Positions 49,361-62,240 of a stretch of DNA of 64,000 nucleotides are shown here, in pieces. Each line of letters opens with the position of its first letter. Position 1 is the stretch's first letter. Below the pieces are notes generated by a model. That model worked only from the letters and a program-made list of their open reading frames with translations. It was not told the origin of the DNA and did no database searches. The position numbers and the translations under genes were made by a program. Source of the DNA: Amia ocellicauda (Eukaryota > Chordata > Actinopteri > Amiiformes > Amiidae); assembly GCF_036373705.1 (NCBI RefSeq), contig NW_027102721.1:82808-146807 (forward strand), in the 5' to 3' direction.

Positions 49361-50014
49361 GACCGCGTGGCTTAACGGAGAAGAAGGTGCCTGTGTTGAC
49401 AGATTACAGATAGATTATTTCCCTTCTTGGAAATCATCGTTAAAGCGAAAAGGAACTTTGTAAACCAGCTAGCTTGGAAGCAACCACGTCAGGGCATTCT
49501 TTCAGTGAGACCTCGGTTTTTTACAAGCACGAGTGAAGCTTTAAAAGAAAATGACATAGAATGTTTGCGGCCGTTCATCCAATCAAAAGGTGCAAGCCCG
49601 AGTCCGATTGCGGTCTGTCTTCCCTGGGGGCGGGGGGGATTGTGTTTTGTGAGATCCGGGGGAGAGGTGAGGTGGCTTTCTTTGGTGTATGCCAGAGGTC
49701 CGGTGAGAGGTTGTCTTTTACAACTGTCCCTCAGTCAATACCAAAAACAGTCCCTGCTAATCTGGGAAAGCCATTCAGTCCACAAACAGAGTTTTGACAA
49801 ACATCCTGCGGGCTTTTTCTCCACCGTTTGATCCTTTTATCGTTGACAGGAATTTCTACAGGGTACGTCCCGAACAGGTGCCTCAATGGCTGTTTGCTAG
49901 CTCGATAAATCTAACTTGCTCGGTCTGCATACTATCTTTAATCTAAAACATCATACAGTCTCTTCGGTCTGACTTCGGATCGGAAGATTGAGGGTTGGAG
50001 TGCCTTTGCGGTCG
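49361..50014 (+). pseudogene. tRNA-Arg(TCG) interrupted, U5
   Basis: The 5' part begins at 49361 and the 3' part is 49966-50014. Confidence 0.75.
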
Positions 50015-50218
50015 TTCCTGGGGTTACGACGTCGAAGCGGCATCTCGGTCGTTTTTGGGGAACTTCGGAAGGGCCAGCCGGCGTGCTAATGCTGCAGCCG
50101 TCGCCGGCGCGTTGTGTCTGATAACCTTACGGCAAACAGGCAATGCCTTGCGCCTGTGTCTGCGGCAAGAAAAGTGAGCGACTCTCCCCCGAAACCGGGG
50201 CACGAGCGCCTGAGGCCT

Positions 50219-52126
50219 TGGAGAATGCGGGCATCGATCCCGCTGCCTCTCGCATGCTGTAGCGTAAGGTACACTTATACATTTCAATTAAAGAAGTGAA
50301 TTTATAGTATCACCTTATCACGAATCCTGGAATCTTGTAGAACTCAATTTCTGTAATAATTGGACGCAGACACCAATTCCAAAGATATAAATTGTCAAAT
50401 GTATTCAAAACAAAAACTAAATGTAGCACTACACTAATTATACAAAAGGGAAAAACTAATTACAATTCAACTCTAGATCAACAAATCGAAGACAAATCAC
50501 TTCCGTGACCAAATCAAAGACCATGGGATCACATATGATAACACAAATCGTTAAACAAAAAAGGTTATAAACACATTGACTACAATACCGGTTAGTAAGA
50601 CGAAGGTGAGTCTCTCGTTAGTATTATTAGTCAGACATTAAATAACTACGCAGGTTAGTATTTATGTCAGGTAACTTCTCGTTATATATATATATCAGTC
50701 TCATTCACGTTTAGGTGCCGAGAAAGATCCTATCATTACTTGTTACCACAATTTCCCTTAACTGATTATTATTCAATGATTAAGGATAGGCAAGGCCACC
50801 AATAATCTAATGTCTATTAACTTGTGTCAATTTCAGACTAAACAGTTAAACAGGAATGAGAAGATATTTCTCGGCGTTGACAGATTTTATTTCTAAAATT
50901 ATCAACAAAACAGTTTAATGCAACACACATTTATATTTAAGAAAACTAAATGATATTACACATTCTAGAGTTATGAATCACAGATTAACATTTCTAATTG
51001 ATTTCTCAAATGTCATGAATCATGAACTCCAAACTGTTAAACTTATCTGAACTTCGTCGCAGAGAGGCCTCTCTGGCTTCGGGCTCAGATAACAGCACAC
51101 GGCACGAGGTCCGTGTGGTTTGGAACAAAGGCAGTCTGGTTCGGCTTTGTCCAAGAACTTCCACTCAGTCGATACACCTGGAAGTTGGGGTTTCGCGAAA
51201 GTAGAGTCGTTTCCAAACAGATTTTCCACTGGTTTGAAGGCTCCAAGGTTGTGCACAAAATCTTCTTGGCAAGCAGGGTCTCTCACCGTACTTATTTGAA
51301 GACAAAGTCTTTGGGGAAAGCAGGGCCGTGTTTGTTCCAAGGGTCAAGTTTCTTAAGACTCAAATAGCTATTTAAATGACTGACACTTTCGTATACAGTC
51401 GACTTAGTCAATTGTCCAGCTGTAAAACTCCACTGATCAGGTGGGCACAGGCGGGCAGCGCAGTCTGTAAAGTTCTTTATTTAATAAAGTCCTTTAAAAG
51501 AATTCTTCGTACGGCTCAATCTCCTTCTCCCAGTTTAACTCTTCTGTTGCCGGCAAAGACTTAGTTGGTTTCTGGTTCCGGTTCTGGCAACAGAGCTACA
51601 GGTTGAGCTGTGGCAGCGAGTTACTGGTTCAGGTGAGAGAGAGCGAGAAAGACTGTCCGCTGTTCCTTATAGTCTGTCAGATCAAGAGGTGATTGGTTCT
51701 TGAGTTTTTGAGATTGGATTTCGGTTTCAGCCCCCAGTGTCCTATTGGGGGGGGCTTGATTTATGACTGATGTCAATCCATGCCATCTTTTGGAAATGCC
51801 GGTTGGCCTGGGTTCGTAGCTCTATGTCGGGATTTCGGCTCTCGTCCACTTCAAAGAGTTTTTATCACCTACAGGCCCCTTTCTCCAGACATCTCATAGC
51901 AGAATTCCAAACTATTTGGCCTCTTCTTGGTGCCATGCTCCCCAAAACTGTCACTTTGATGCAAACCAGTTCCAAGCGGATGAGCTAAGGGAATCTGATA
52001 ACTTTGGGGGGGAGAGGTTTTCTTTAGATCAGTGCTTCAGCTCAGAGCCCAAATGCTCTTATCCAAATACACCCAACATAACGCTACAATGCTAAGCTAG
52101 CACTCTACCACGTGAGCTGATCCTCA
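50219..52126 (-). pseudogene. tRNA-Ala(AGC)-like gene split by LTR, U5
   Basis: The 5' half is 52126-52089 and the 3' half 50257-50219. The 5' half has extra substitutions in the D and anticodon stems. Confidence 0.78.
50258..52088. mobile_element. solo-LTR-like insertion, U5
   Basis: This is 1,831 bp with TGTAGCG...CGCTACA ends and ATGC duplications (50254-50257, 52089-52092). Confidence 0.72.
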
Positions 52127-52415
52127 GGGCTCTCGGTGAGGCCGACCCCCACTTCTTCAGTCTTTAAGTGGCACGTCGCGAGTAAGTCTTTCCTGCGCTT
52201 CAGGCAAGCTTGCAGCCAACTGCGGACGACTTTCCTTCCTCGGTGGCAGCCATCGTGCCGCAATAGAAAAGGATTGTCATGAGCAAAACTTTCAAAGTGA
52301 CCGAAAAGATCACGGCCCGTCGTGTGATGTGATTTACATGAGCTCCAGAAACGTTCATGGACATATGTATATAAGTAAGGATTTAATCACAGATAGAGAG
52401 AGAGAAAATGCACCA

Positions 52416-52421
52416 CACAGG
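52416..52421. repeat. target-site duplication CACAGG, left of E4
   Basis: It abuts the left terminus of E4. Its partner lies beyond the window. Confidence 0.85.
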
Positions 52422-52602
52422 AGTAGATAGTAGGGTTTTTTGGGCGCGGCCTATTTTGTTATGACGTATGCCCTAAGCTTATTAATATTCCTACGTCATT
52501 ATTGGGGGGCGTGATTTTAGAGTTATTTCCTTAATTATTCCTACGTCATATCCGTCAGAAAGTGTACACCCCTAAAACCCTGAACAACAAGGCCACCCAT
52601 AA
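52422..52602. repeat. left terminal inverted repeat of E4
   Basis: It is 181 bp, with one A to T change beside the second CRE-like motif (GTCATTATTGG). Confidence 0.92.
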
Positions 52603-53976
52603 TCGGTTGTTCTTGTTGTTCTTGTTGGTCAACTGTAGAGTGTGAATGGGTCGGGTCTTCCTGTAGTGGTTGGGGGTCTTTTTTAAATATACATGTAAGG
52701 GGCCCAGGTCTTAACAATGCCATTTTGAATAGTGCGTTTATCATATTCACACTGTCTCTGTCTCTGTCTCTGTCTGTCTCTCTCTCTCTGTCTCTCTCGC
52801 CCAAGCATTTTATAAGATCAACAAGTTCTGTTGTCTGTAATGGTCCCAGGTCTTAACAATGCCATTTTGAATAGTGCGTTTATCATATTCACACTGGCTC
52901 TGTCTCTGTCTGTCTCTATATCTCTCTCTCTCGCCCAATCATTTTATAAGATCAACAAGTTCTGTTGTCTGTAATGGTCACAGGTCCTAACAATTCCTGT
53001 TTTGCATAGGGTACTTATGTTAACCCCAATGTATATGGCTCTGTCTCTCCCCTCAAATTTAATTAAAAATAAAATTTAAAAAAAGAGAGTGTGTGTGTGT
53101 GTGGGTGTTTGTCGGTATAGGTTAATTGTTTTTGTAAAAAAAAAAAAAAAAAAAAAAAAGCTGTGGTTATATTTTATCTCACACATAATGTGTTCATTCG
53201 TTTTACTTAAATACATTCTAGGGTCTTAAAGCTCATAAGAGTTAGACTTAAGATAAGGATATGTTTTTAAGGTATTTTAGCAGGCTCAATCCCTGATGAT
53301 AAGGAATCATTTAAAAAATAAAAACAACTGATCACTCAATGCTAAATAGATCACAACACTCAAGGCTAAATCACTCACACCACGGGGGACGGGGGTGGGC
53401 TCAGACAAACGTAGGCATGGCGTGTGGTCTCAAAACATTCAGAATACTTTTAAACTATATAATTTATAAGCTTTGTAAAATAAACCCAAATATCTCTTTT
53501 GTGGGGATAAACGCTGTTCTGAGTAGTTTGTGACTTGTTTAATACCAAACAAAGCATCGCTATTAAAAAAAAAAAAAAATCACTGTAAAAGCACTACTTA
53601 TTTTAGATCTTTATAGTTATTTTCTTGGCTCAGGTTGTTTTTTAGCGCGTATAAAGGCCTGAAATATTCTTAGTGTTTATTGACTATAGGTCTTGATGCT
53701 TAAAAATGTTTTTTTGAGAGACCAAAAGGTTCTAATAAAAGTTTAGAGTAGAGAGGAGAGAGATCGTCGCCATCTTGGTTTCTATTTGAAATTGATGCAG
53801 GGTCATTTTATTGGTTGGTTTTGATATGTTAATTGGTAACAGGACGGCACAAAGGCCAGCCCAGAACAATGCCTTACAAGCAGATCCGGCATCCGGCCAT
53901 CAGTATAAGTATGAAGGTCTGGTCTTCAGCTCGACAGACTCATACTGACCTTTCGATTTAAGCCTAAAGATCAACA
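52603..53976. other. non-coding left arm of E4
   Basis: It has the same simple-repeat duplication and A run as the other copies, with no gene seen. Confidence 0.7.
53904..53911 (+). promoter_or_regulatory. TATA-like box of the spliced gene (E4)
   Basis: TATAAGTA lies 73 bp before the exon 1 ATG. Confidence 0.5.
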
Positions 53977-56012
53977 ATGTCCGGAAACAACATCAACGAC
54001 TTCGATTTAAACGAGTTTTTAGGTAAGTCTTCAGATTATTTTCATTAACTCAGAGCGGGTTGTGGGCATGTATTGTAAATAAGGTTATAACATCTGTTTT
54101 AAGTTCTGTAAAATTATTTTTCAGCCAGTCAACAGGAGTTAATTCCCAACGCTGAGGAGATCATCTGGAACAACGACGGTAAGATTTTTGTGTTTGCGCT
54201 CAAGGGTTCTTATGTATGGGTGTGTGGTTGTGTTTTGAAGCGGCTCATTAGAGTTATGAAAACGTTTTAATATATATTAATGGCGGTCTCTTTAATTACA
54301 CAGAAACTATCGAAAGGCCTGTGATTAATGTCTCCGAGGATCAACCAAGAGAAGTGGTTGTCCCTAGACAGGCTGTCTGCCGACCGGGTAAGAACTAAAC
54401 CCCTGTTTGTTTGTATAACGTTTCTGTAAGATGTTTGAGGCCCGTCTTGTTAATTTAAAAAAATATCCTTTCTAACAGTATTAAGAAACGTGGTTCGAGA
54501 CAACGAAAGGCCTTCCACAGCGAGGGCTTGTTTAGTTTTACCTTCGAGAACCGTAACCTTTCAAGAATCTGAAAGGCCGTCAGCCCCTGTATCTGATAGC
54601 GGTGAGTATATATCTGCCGCTTGTAAGAGGTTAAAGCTTTTTATAAAGCGGGGTGGTTAAAGGTTAAACATGTCTCTTACCTTCACAGAAGTGCAAAAAG
54701 CTAAACCAGCTGAAAAACATAAGAAACGAATATTCTTTGGAGGTAAGTAAGATCTTTCAAACTTTAATGTTTTTAAAAGGGTTTTGTTTGCCCGTTGAGG
54801 GCTAATATTTAAGCGAGGGGTGCCCATTTCCTGTAGGTCTTGGGGGTTCTGGGAAAGATCTTTAGAAGTCCGGACAGGTCTAGGCTTGTTTCTGGGGCAT
54901 GTGTTTAGAAATGACCGATTGCCCGACCGTCTGGTTAGGAAGTAAAGCTGTCCGAAAGGTTTTAGTAAGTTGTTTGGCTTATCTCCCGCAATTATACTTC
55001 TGTTTTAAAGTGGCTGTAGGAAAAGGCTTGAAGGTGTTCATTGTATTTAATATTTAAACAGATCGTGAAAACGTTTGTGAAACAGGAAGTCCCGGGATCA
55101 GGAAGCGTTTACACTTGGAAGGTTCGTTTAAAAATGAAATGTGGTGTGTGTGTGTATAAAAAGTGTTTTATTAACAATATTACATTTAAGAAACAGTTTA
55201 TTTACAGAGGCTTCTCTGTTTTACATTTATTATCAAGTCCTAATAAATATATTGTCTGTAAATAATAAGGCGTTGTAGTGAATGTCTAAGCCTATTTTCA
55301 AAGGTCTAAAAAAGCTAAAGGTTTTGAAGGTCCTGGACATGTTGTTTTAAGTTTGATTTCTGTCGCCGTTTAAAGATGTAAATGTAATGTATATTTTTAT
55401 TCTTCCCAAGACTCTTGGGATAGTCATTCTGTGGATGAGCTATTGAGGACAATTACCCCGTCTAAGTGGGATCAAACATCTTCCCCGGAGAGATCACCGA
55501 GAGGATCCTCCACGGTGGTCTTGGAGATCCCCCAACATCTACTCAGGCCACAGCCTTCTGGGGGTAATTCAACAATCCAGATTCAGCCCGCCGCATTGTC
55601 GGGCGGAACAAATACAGGCAACCAACAACCTCAGGGGTCGCCGTCAGTCAGGGTTGACACACCACCCAACGACGGACTGGTTTCAACATCGTCCCCCCAG
55701 CCCCGTTTCTTGGCTACAGAAACGCTGAACAGTACACCGCGATTGGCCAGGGTGTCACCGCAAAGGCCTTCTTGGTCTCCGTCCGTGAGTATACGCTCGC
55801 TCCCTGCCTCCTTCGACCGAGATTTACCGGAGCGACCATCCTTTGCAGCTGAGCCAGGACACCATCCCCCGGAGCTACTTCCTGAAGGTCGGCATGAGTT
55901 GCTACATACCTTGTTACTAAATCAAAGACTTGTGTTAGTGGGGCAAAACCTTGTGATAGAGAGCCAAAACACCCTTATTAATACCCTTACTAACGAATTG
56001 TACCGTATTTAA
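53977..56012 (+). CDS. seven-exon spliced gene (E4)
   Basis: The exons are 53977-54022, 54125-54178, 54304-54387, 54479-54601, 54689-54742, 55062-55121 and 55411-56012. All GT-AG sites and phase-1 joints are kept. Exon 5 has Leu to Ile (KKRIFFG). Exon 7 has Pro to Ser (RGSSTVV) and Thr to Ile (LEIPQH). Confidence 0.65.
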
Positions 56013-56075
56013 TGTTTTAATAGATACAAAACGCCTTACTATTGTGGGTTGTTGGAAAAATAAAAAATAAAAAAA

Positions 56076-56279
56076 ATGTCCGGACTTGGTAAAAGAACTC
56101 ACAAACTAAAGGATTATGAACAAGTTAGGGCCCCAAAAAGACCTTCCCGAGAGAACACCCTCGGCCCTGTTGTGAACTCCTCTGATGTCCCAATGAACCA
56201 GGAACTATTACAAATGATAAATGATTTAAATAACCCCCAATCACCACCGATAGAATGTGAATTACCAGACTTACCGTGA
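56076..56279 (+). CDS. 67-aa ORF overlapping PolB (E4)
   Basis: It is the same protein and the same GTGA overlap as in E2 and E3. Confidence 0.55.
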   Translation: MSGLGKRTHKLKDYEQVRAPKRPSRENTLGPVVNSSDVPMNQELLQMINDLNNPQSPPIECELPDLP

Positions 56280-59200
56280 ACCCCGACCTGTTACAGATGG
56301 TCAATGATCTAAATAACCACCTCCCAACGGTAGCGCTTATAGAGGTTCAACCCCTAGTTCACCCCGATTTGTTTGAAATGGTGGAGGCTTTGGAGACGCT
56401 ACCCCGACCAAATTCTGCCCCTATTATAAATGATTTGAGACAATTAGAACACAGTACGGCGGCAGAAGCAGCCGTCACTATAGAGGAGGGTCTTGACATT
56501 AACCGGGTGGATATCTTTGAAGGACTTTTACAGGCTTTAAATGAGCCTCCTCAAAAAGGGGGTTTTGTAGATGTCAGCGGTGGGGGTGTTCGGAATGTGG
56601 AGGGTTCTGAGACTGATAAGGCTGTGGATGACATGCTCTGTGAGAATGTAGGGGTTGAAGGCTTTGTTCAAAATGATGATGTGTCCAAAAGTACCAGTGA
56701 TCCCGTGATTATAGATAGACCGGCCTATAACAATTTTGAAATGATTCAGCGTTTTAATTTTGCAGAACTTTTAAATTGTGACAATTATGCAGAAATATTT
56801 GTCAACATACACGAGGCCTTGCAAAACATGCTTGAACAGGTTGCTGAAAGGGTCAGACCTCGAGATGTTGTACAGTTAGAACTCAGAGGGGATGATTTGT
56901 TTAGCAACCTATCTGTAATGCTGAGTGGAGATAATTTAGATGTTGATGAATTTCTGGCTAAAATCGAAGCGTTATTGCAAAGTAACGCATCCATCTTAGC
57001 TGATGAAAGTCTGTCTCTGGTAATGAATGTGGTTCCTAACCCTGAGGGTGGGGCGCTTAGAAGACTGTCGAAATGCTTGAAGAACGACATAATTAGGAAC
57101 AAGCTCAGGCAATTAGTGGTGAGTTCCAATGGGGACAATAAGCTCTGTTTTGCTTACAGTTTAATAAAACTACTCACCCCCGACATGCCTGAACCCCAAG
57201 CTATGCAAGAGGCTTTAATGCTTCATCAGAGGGCCGGCTTAAACTCTCAACAGATGGTTGCCTTTTCAGACATTGCCATGTTTGAGGAGTTGTTGTCTTT
57301 AAAAATTGTTGTGTGGTACCGTTGTGAGGTAAAGGAAGTATTTGTGAAATTTCAGACACATCCTGAAACCCATACACAGACACTGTTTCTCTTCCTAAGT
57401 GATAGTCATTACTTTGGAATAAAGAGTTTGACGGCTTTTTTGGGTTGTTCGTATGTTTGTCATTGGTGTTATAAGGCCTTCAATGATAAGCTTAAGCACC
57501 GCTGTGACGGTTACTGTAACGTCTGTTTCAATCCGCAATGTCGTAAGGGTTTGGCCCCTACCATCCGATGTAAAGATTGCTTAAGGATTTGTCTCTCCGC
57601 GTTCTGTTTTTCCGAACATAAGGTGCAGAGGGCCGCTGCTGAGGGGGTTAAAAAACGGAGTTATTGTGATCAAACTAAATATTGCCCGCAGTGTTGCCTC
57701 CAGTACCGTTTTCATGAGGTAAAACCACACAAATGTCTGGAACCGAGATGTAGGATCTGTAATGCGGATTTAACCCCGGGGTCTGAACACCAGTGCTTTA
57801 TTCAGCCGGTTAAAAAGGAGCCGCCGCACAACCGGTATGTCTTTTTTGATTTTGAATGCCGGCAAGAAAACGGGGTCCATGTTGCTAATTATATACACTG
57901 TATTGACATGTTGGATTGTGAGTGGTCAGCTAGCGGTGAGAGTTGTGTCAGGGATTTCTTTACGCGGTATCGCGGTCCAAAATACCTCAATTACACATTT
58001 ATTGCCCACAATGCTAAGGGTTATGATTCTTACATATTGATGAAGTATCTGGTGGAAAATGGGGTGACCCCAAAAATAATAGCTCAGGGTAGCAAGATCA
58101 TGTGTTTCACCGACGAGGCTTTCAACCAACGTTACATAGACTCGTTAAATTTCCTCCCCATGAAATTGAGCGCTTTGCCTAAAGCTCTGGGTTTTGAGGC
58201 TCAGAAGAAAGGTTGGTTCTGCCATTTTTTTAATACTAAGGACACTCAAAATTATCGAGGGTCCTACCCGCCCGCCTCTTATTATGGGGTTGATACTATG
58301 ATGTCTCATGAGAGGGAGGAATTCTTTAAATGGTACAATACGGTTAAGGGGGGTGTTTTTGATTTCCGAGAAGAGATGGCCGCTTATTGTAAAAATGATG
58401 TGGAGATCCTTAAAGAAGCCTGTTTGCGTTTCCGCACCGAGGTTATCAACACGTCGGGTCTCGACCCTTTGCAAAGTGTGACCATAGCGTCTCTCTGCAT
58501 GAAAATGTATCGATCCAATTTCTTGCAGAAAAACACTATAGCGGACACCACTTCTGACAACTATCGTGCTAGACAAAAGAACTTTTCGACTGTCTCCATA
58601 CAGTGGCTGGAATATCTGAGTGCCCGGGATAACATCTTCATCAGACATGCTTTAAATCAAGGGGAAGTCAAAATGGGTCCTTACTACTTAGACGGTTTTA
58701 GCGACGTGTCCGGGCGGCGTACCGCTTATGAGTTTGCTGGTTGTATTTACCATGGCTGTCCTCAGTGCTTCGACCCAAACACCTTTAACCCCGTAACACA
58801 AAAACTCTGCGGTGATATGTACTATGATTTCCAGGAACGAATTGAAACTTTAAAAAACACCTATGGTTTGAATGTACTGGTGATTTGGGAACACGCGTGG
58901 ACGACCCTGAAGCAACAGGATGTGGAGGTACAACGGTTTATGGAAACCTTGGACTTTCCTGAACGTCTAGAGCCCAGGGATGCGTTATTTGGGGGTCGTA
59001 CCAACGCCCTCTGTTTACATTATGAGGTAAAGGAGGGTGAGAGAGTAGATTACTATGATTTCACCAGTCTGTACCCTTATGTCAACAAGACCAAAATGTA
59101 CCCGGTGGGGCATCCAACCATTGTTTATCGTGACTTTCTCGAAATCGGACAGTACTTTGGTTTGATCAAAGTCACCATGTACCCTCCTCGTGAGCTGTTC

Positions 59201-60313
59201 CTACCCGTGTTGCCTTACAGGTGTTCGGGAAAATTGATGTTCCCTCTGTGTAGAACGTGTGTGGAAACTGAAAATCAAAATACCTCTTGTCTGCACAGTG
59301 ATGACGAGAGAGCGCTGACGGGTGTCTGGTGTAGCATTGAGCTTGACAAGGCGGTGGAGAAAGGTTAAAGAGTCGGTAAGGTGTATGAGGTTTGGCATTT
59401 TTCTGAAAAATCTGATACTCTTTTTGCTGAGTACATTATGACCCATCTGAAAGGGAAACAGGAGGCATCGGGCTATCCCTCATGGTGTGTTGACTCCGCT
59501 GCCAAAGAGCGGTACGTTCAGCAATATTTTGAAAAGGAAGGGATCCGTCTAGAGCCGGGGAACATAACTGTAAACCCCGCCAAGAGACAAATGTCCAAAC
59601 TGATTTTAAACAGTCTGTGGGGTAAGTTTGGGGAAAGAAATAACCGTCTAAACACAACCTTGATTAAAACCCCTGAACAGTTTATAGAATTTATCTTTTC
59701 CAAACAACATGCAGTATCACACTTTCAATTCTTAAATGACCACGTGGCACAGGTCCAGTGGAGGGCCCCTAAAGATTTCCCCACCAAACAGGGAAACGTT
59801 AATGTTTTCATAGCGGTTTTTACCACGGCTTACGCCCGGCTTGAACTGTACAACTTAATGGATCAGCTGCAGGAACGCACGCTCTATCATGATACTGACT
59901 CTGTAATCTTTGTCACCAGGCCAGGGGATTGGGTCCCTCCCCTCGGGGACTACCTTGGGGAGTTAACGAGCGAGCTAGATCCTCAGGACCACATAGTGGA
60001 GTTTGTTTCAGGGGGTCCTAAGACTTACGCATACAGAACGGCTGCGGGTAAGACCTGTATGAAAGTTAAGGGTTTCACTCTGAACCATTGTAACAACAAG
60101 CTCATTAACATCAAGTCTCTGACGACCCTGGTACAAAGTTTTGTAACCGAGAAAGACGCGCCTCCTCGCGAGATTATTACAGCCGGAAATCAGATCTATC
60201 ACAATAAAAAGGGGTACACATTGGAAAATAGATCACTAAACAAACGGTTCAGGGTGGTGTACAATAAAAGAGTGTTGAAGACTGATTATACCACTCTGCC
60301 TTATGGATATTAG
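56276..60313 (+). pseudogene. DNA polymerase B with premature stop (E4)
   Basis: A TAC to TAA change (stop 59366-59368) splits the frame after 1,030 residues. The exonuclease domain and motif A lie before the break; motifs B (LWGKFG) and C (YHDTDS) lie after it, in a 310-codon open stretch from 59381. The 5' product would lack two of three polymerase motifs. Confidence 0.93.
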
Positions 60314-60974
60314 CAGTGGTTTTGATAACAGACTTCAACACCCTTTCTCCTGTATTATAGCCGGTCCCTCCAATTCGGGTAAGAGCTATCTTATAAAGAA
60401 CATCATAGAAGATGTGGACGCAACCGTGTCCCAAGCTCTTGACAACATAGTGTGGTGTTACTCTTGCTGGCAACCTCTCTACGATGATTTGGCATCAAAA
60501 AAAAATAATCTGAAATTTGTGCAAGGTCTCCCCGCCTCGTTGTGTGACGATGACCTGTTCCCGCCCGGACAAACTAATCTAGTGATCCTTGATGACCTGA
60601 TGGAGCAGGCCGGTGACATCAGTGAAGTGGAAAAAGCTTTCACAAAGTACACTCATCATAGGAATTTAAGTATTATTTATTTAGTTCAAAATCTATTTTT
60701 TCAAGGTAAAAAAAGCCGCACTATTAATTTAAATGCCAATTATATAATTATTTTTAAAAACCCCAGAGATAAACTACAGGTCACCGTCTTGGCTCGTCAA
60801 ATGTACCCTAACCAGACCAAATTCTTTTTGGAGGCATTTGAGGATGCCACCAAAAAACCCTACGGGTACTTGATTGTGGACTTAAAAGCACAAACCCCAG
60901 AAGACTTTCGCCTCAGAACAGGTTTGTGCCCGCCCGATTGGCCGGCAGTGTATGTGCTAAAGAAAAGGAAATAA
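60303..60974 (+). CDS. packaging ATPase (E4)
   Basis: Walker A GPSNSGKS and Walker B are intact. Asn to Ile (AGDISEVE) and Leu to Ile (YIIIFKN) are specific to this copy. Confidence 0.92.
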   Translation: MDISSGFDNRLQHPFSCIIAGPSNSGKSYLIKNIIEDVDATVSQALDNIVWCYSCWQPLYDDLASKKNNLKFVQGLPASLCDDDLFPPGQTNLVILDDLMEQAGDISEVEKAFTKYTHHRNLSIIYLVQNLFFQGKKSRTINLNANYIIIFKNPRDKLQVTVLARQMYPNQTKFFLEAFEDATKKPYGYLIVDLKAQTPEDFRLRTGLCPPDWPAVYVLKKRK

Positions 60975-60980
60975 ATAAGA

Positions 60981-61316
60981 ATGTCTGTTCGGATTAAAAG
61001 AAATCTGCCGCTTTTGCAAATGTTATTTGAGGGGAGCCCGCGCCATAGGAAAGCTGTGCTGGCAGGGGCCCCCTCGGATTTGATCGAGACCCTGTGTGAA
61101 ATAGCTTTTAACATCTTACGCGGTAATATACCCCTAACCCCTTCTCAACATTCTAAACTCAAAAAACAAAAAGCGGTTATCAAGATCATCGCTAATAAGA
61201 AGTATTCTATTAAAAGAAAAAGAAAGAAGATTAATCAAACCGGAGGTTTTATAGGACCGCTGTTGAGCATAGCCGTGCCTTTCCTAACCAGTCTTCTAGC
61301 TTCCAGAGTGGGTTAA
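60981..61316 (+). CDS. pX-like basic core protein (E4)
   Basis: The protein is identical to the E2 and E3 copies. Confidence 0.65.
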   Translation: MSVRIKRNLPLLQMLFEGSPRHRKAVLAGAPSDLIETLCEIAFNILRGNIPLTPSQHSKLKKQKAVIKIIANKKYSIKRKRKKINQTGGFIGPLLSIAVPFLTSLLASRVG

Positions 61317-61318
61317 TA

Positions 61319-62062
61319 ATGGAATATGCTCAGAAAATGTTTTTGATCCCTCAGGAGCAGCTTGAGAAACTGAGAAAAAATGTTGTCGGGCCAGAGCCCA
61401 TTAGACAAACGGCCGAAAACAACCTGGACTCTGAAATGAAAGCTATACTGGCCAGGGCCGATTTAAATCAGTATTCCAAAGCCCAGATGTATAGCAACAC
61501 GTTACAGCGCTACCTCCGTCTGGTTAGACAGGGTGAAAAAGATCAAAACATTTTAACTTTAACCATGGCCTCTCAAGAAAATGGTTCTGGGACTGATGCG
61601 GGGGGTACGGTTGATAAAGATGTTGCGGTGCCCGAACCTGTTGAGAGTTCAGAGGGAGATGTTGTAACGGATGTTTTGAGAAACATGCCGGCCAGAAGCA
61701 AAAGACATGCAGAATATATTCTGCACAAAATGGTTCAGAAACCGCGGGTAACGACTTGGAATGAACAGGGTGAATTTGTTTTTAAAGGACAACTGATCAA
61801 AGGTTCACACATGTTTGATTTGTTGAAGAGTGTCACTAGCACTAATAAGGTACCCGATAGTCGCCGACCTGTAGGCTGGAATGCTTTCCTACAGGCGATG
61901 GCCTGTCTGAACATGCCCCAATCAACAGTCCCTAACCAGGAAACGCGACAAAAAATCCGTCTGTGTAAAGAGGTGGTGACTGATCTGACGCCGATATCTC
62001 ATTACTCTGACCGTGTTGAGCAACCCTCCTCAGGATCTATCCATCGTTGGGAAGCTTATTAA
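61319..62062 (+). CDS. 247-aa conserved Maverick protein (E4)
   Basis: The protein is identical to the E3 copy, with Thr at both E2-variant positions. Confidence 0.65.
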   Translation: MEYAQKMFLIPQEQLEKLRKNVVGPEPIRQTAENNLDSEMKAILARADLNQYSKAQMYSNTLQRYLRLVRQGEKDQNILTLTMASQENGSGTDAGGTVDKDVAVPEPVESSEGDVVTDVLRNMPARSKRHAEYILHKMVQKPRVTTWNEQGEFVFKGQLIKGSHMFDLLKSVTSTNKVPDSRRPVGWNAFLQAMACLNMPQSTVPNQETRQKIRLCKEVVTDLTPISHYSDRVEQPSSGSIHRWEAY

Positions 62063-62240
62063 TCTCATGTTTTTATTTGTCTCCCCTGTAAATAAGGAAC
62101 CGACAAACAATTTTTTTATTTTTTATTTTTATTTTCAAATGTTGTACATTTATTTATAACATAACCCTGCTTTGTATAAGATTTGTGTTGAATAAAAACA
62201 AAACTAATGATTCAAAGGCTGTTTTCATTATTTTTTCACT
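62063..62240. terminator. bidirectional poly(A) region (E4)
   Basis: This AT-rich gap between convergent genes has AATAAA-type signals on both strands. Confidence 0.65.

Larger units (their letters stand above)
48893..52421. repeat. tRNA-cluster repeat unit U5 (single unit between E3 and E4)
   Basis: It is flanked by a Maverick on both sides, so only one unit separates these copies, whereas two separate E1/E2 and E2/E3. Spacers hold nothing else recognised. Confidence 0.9.
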
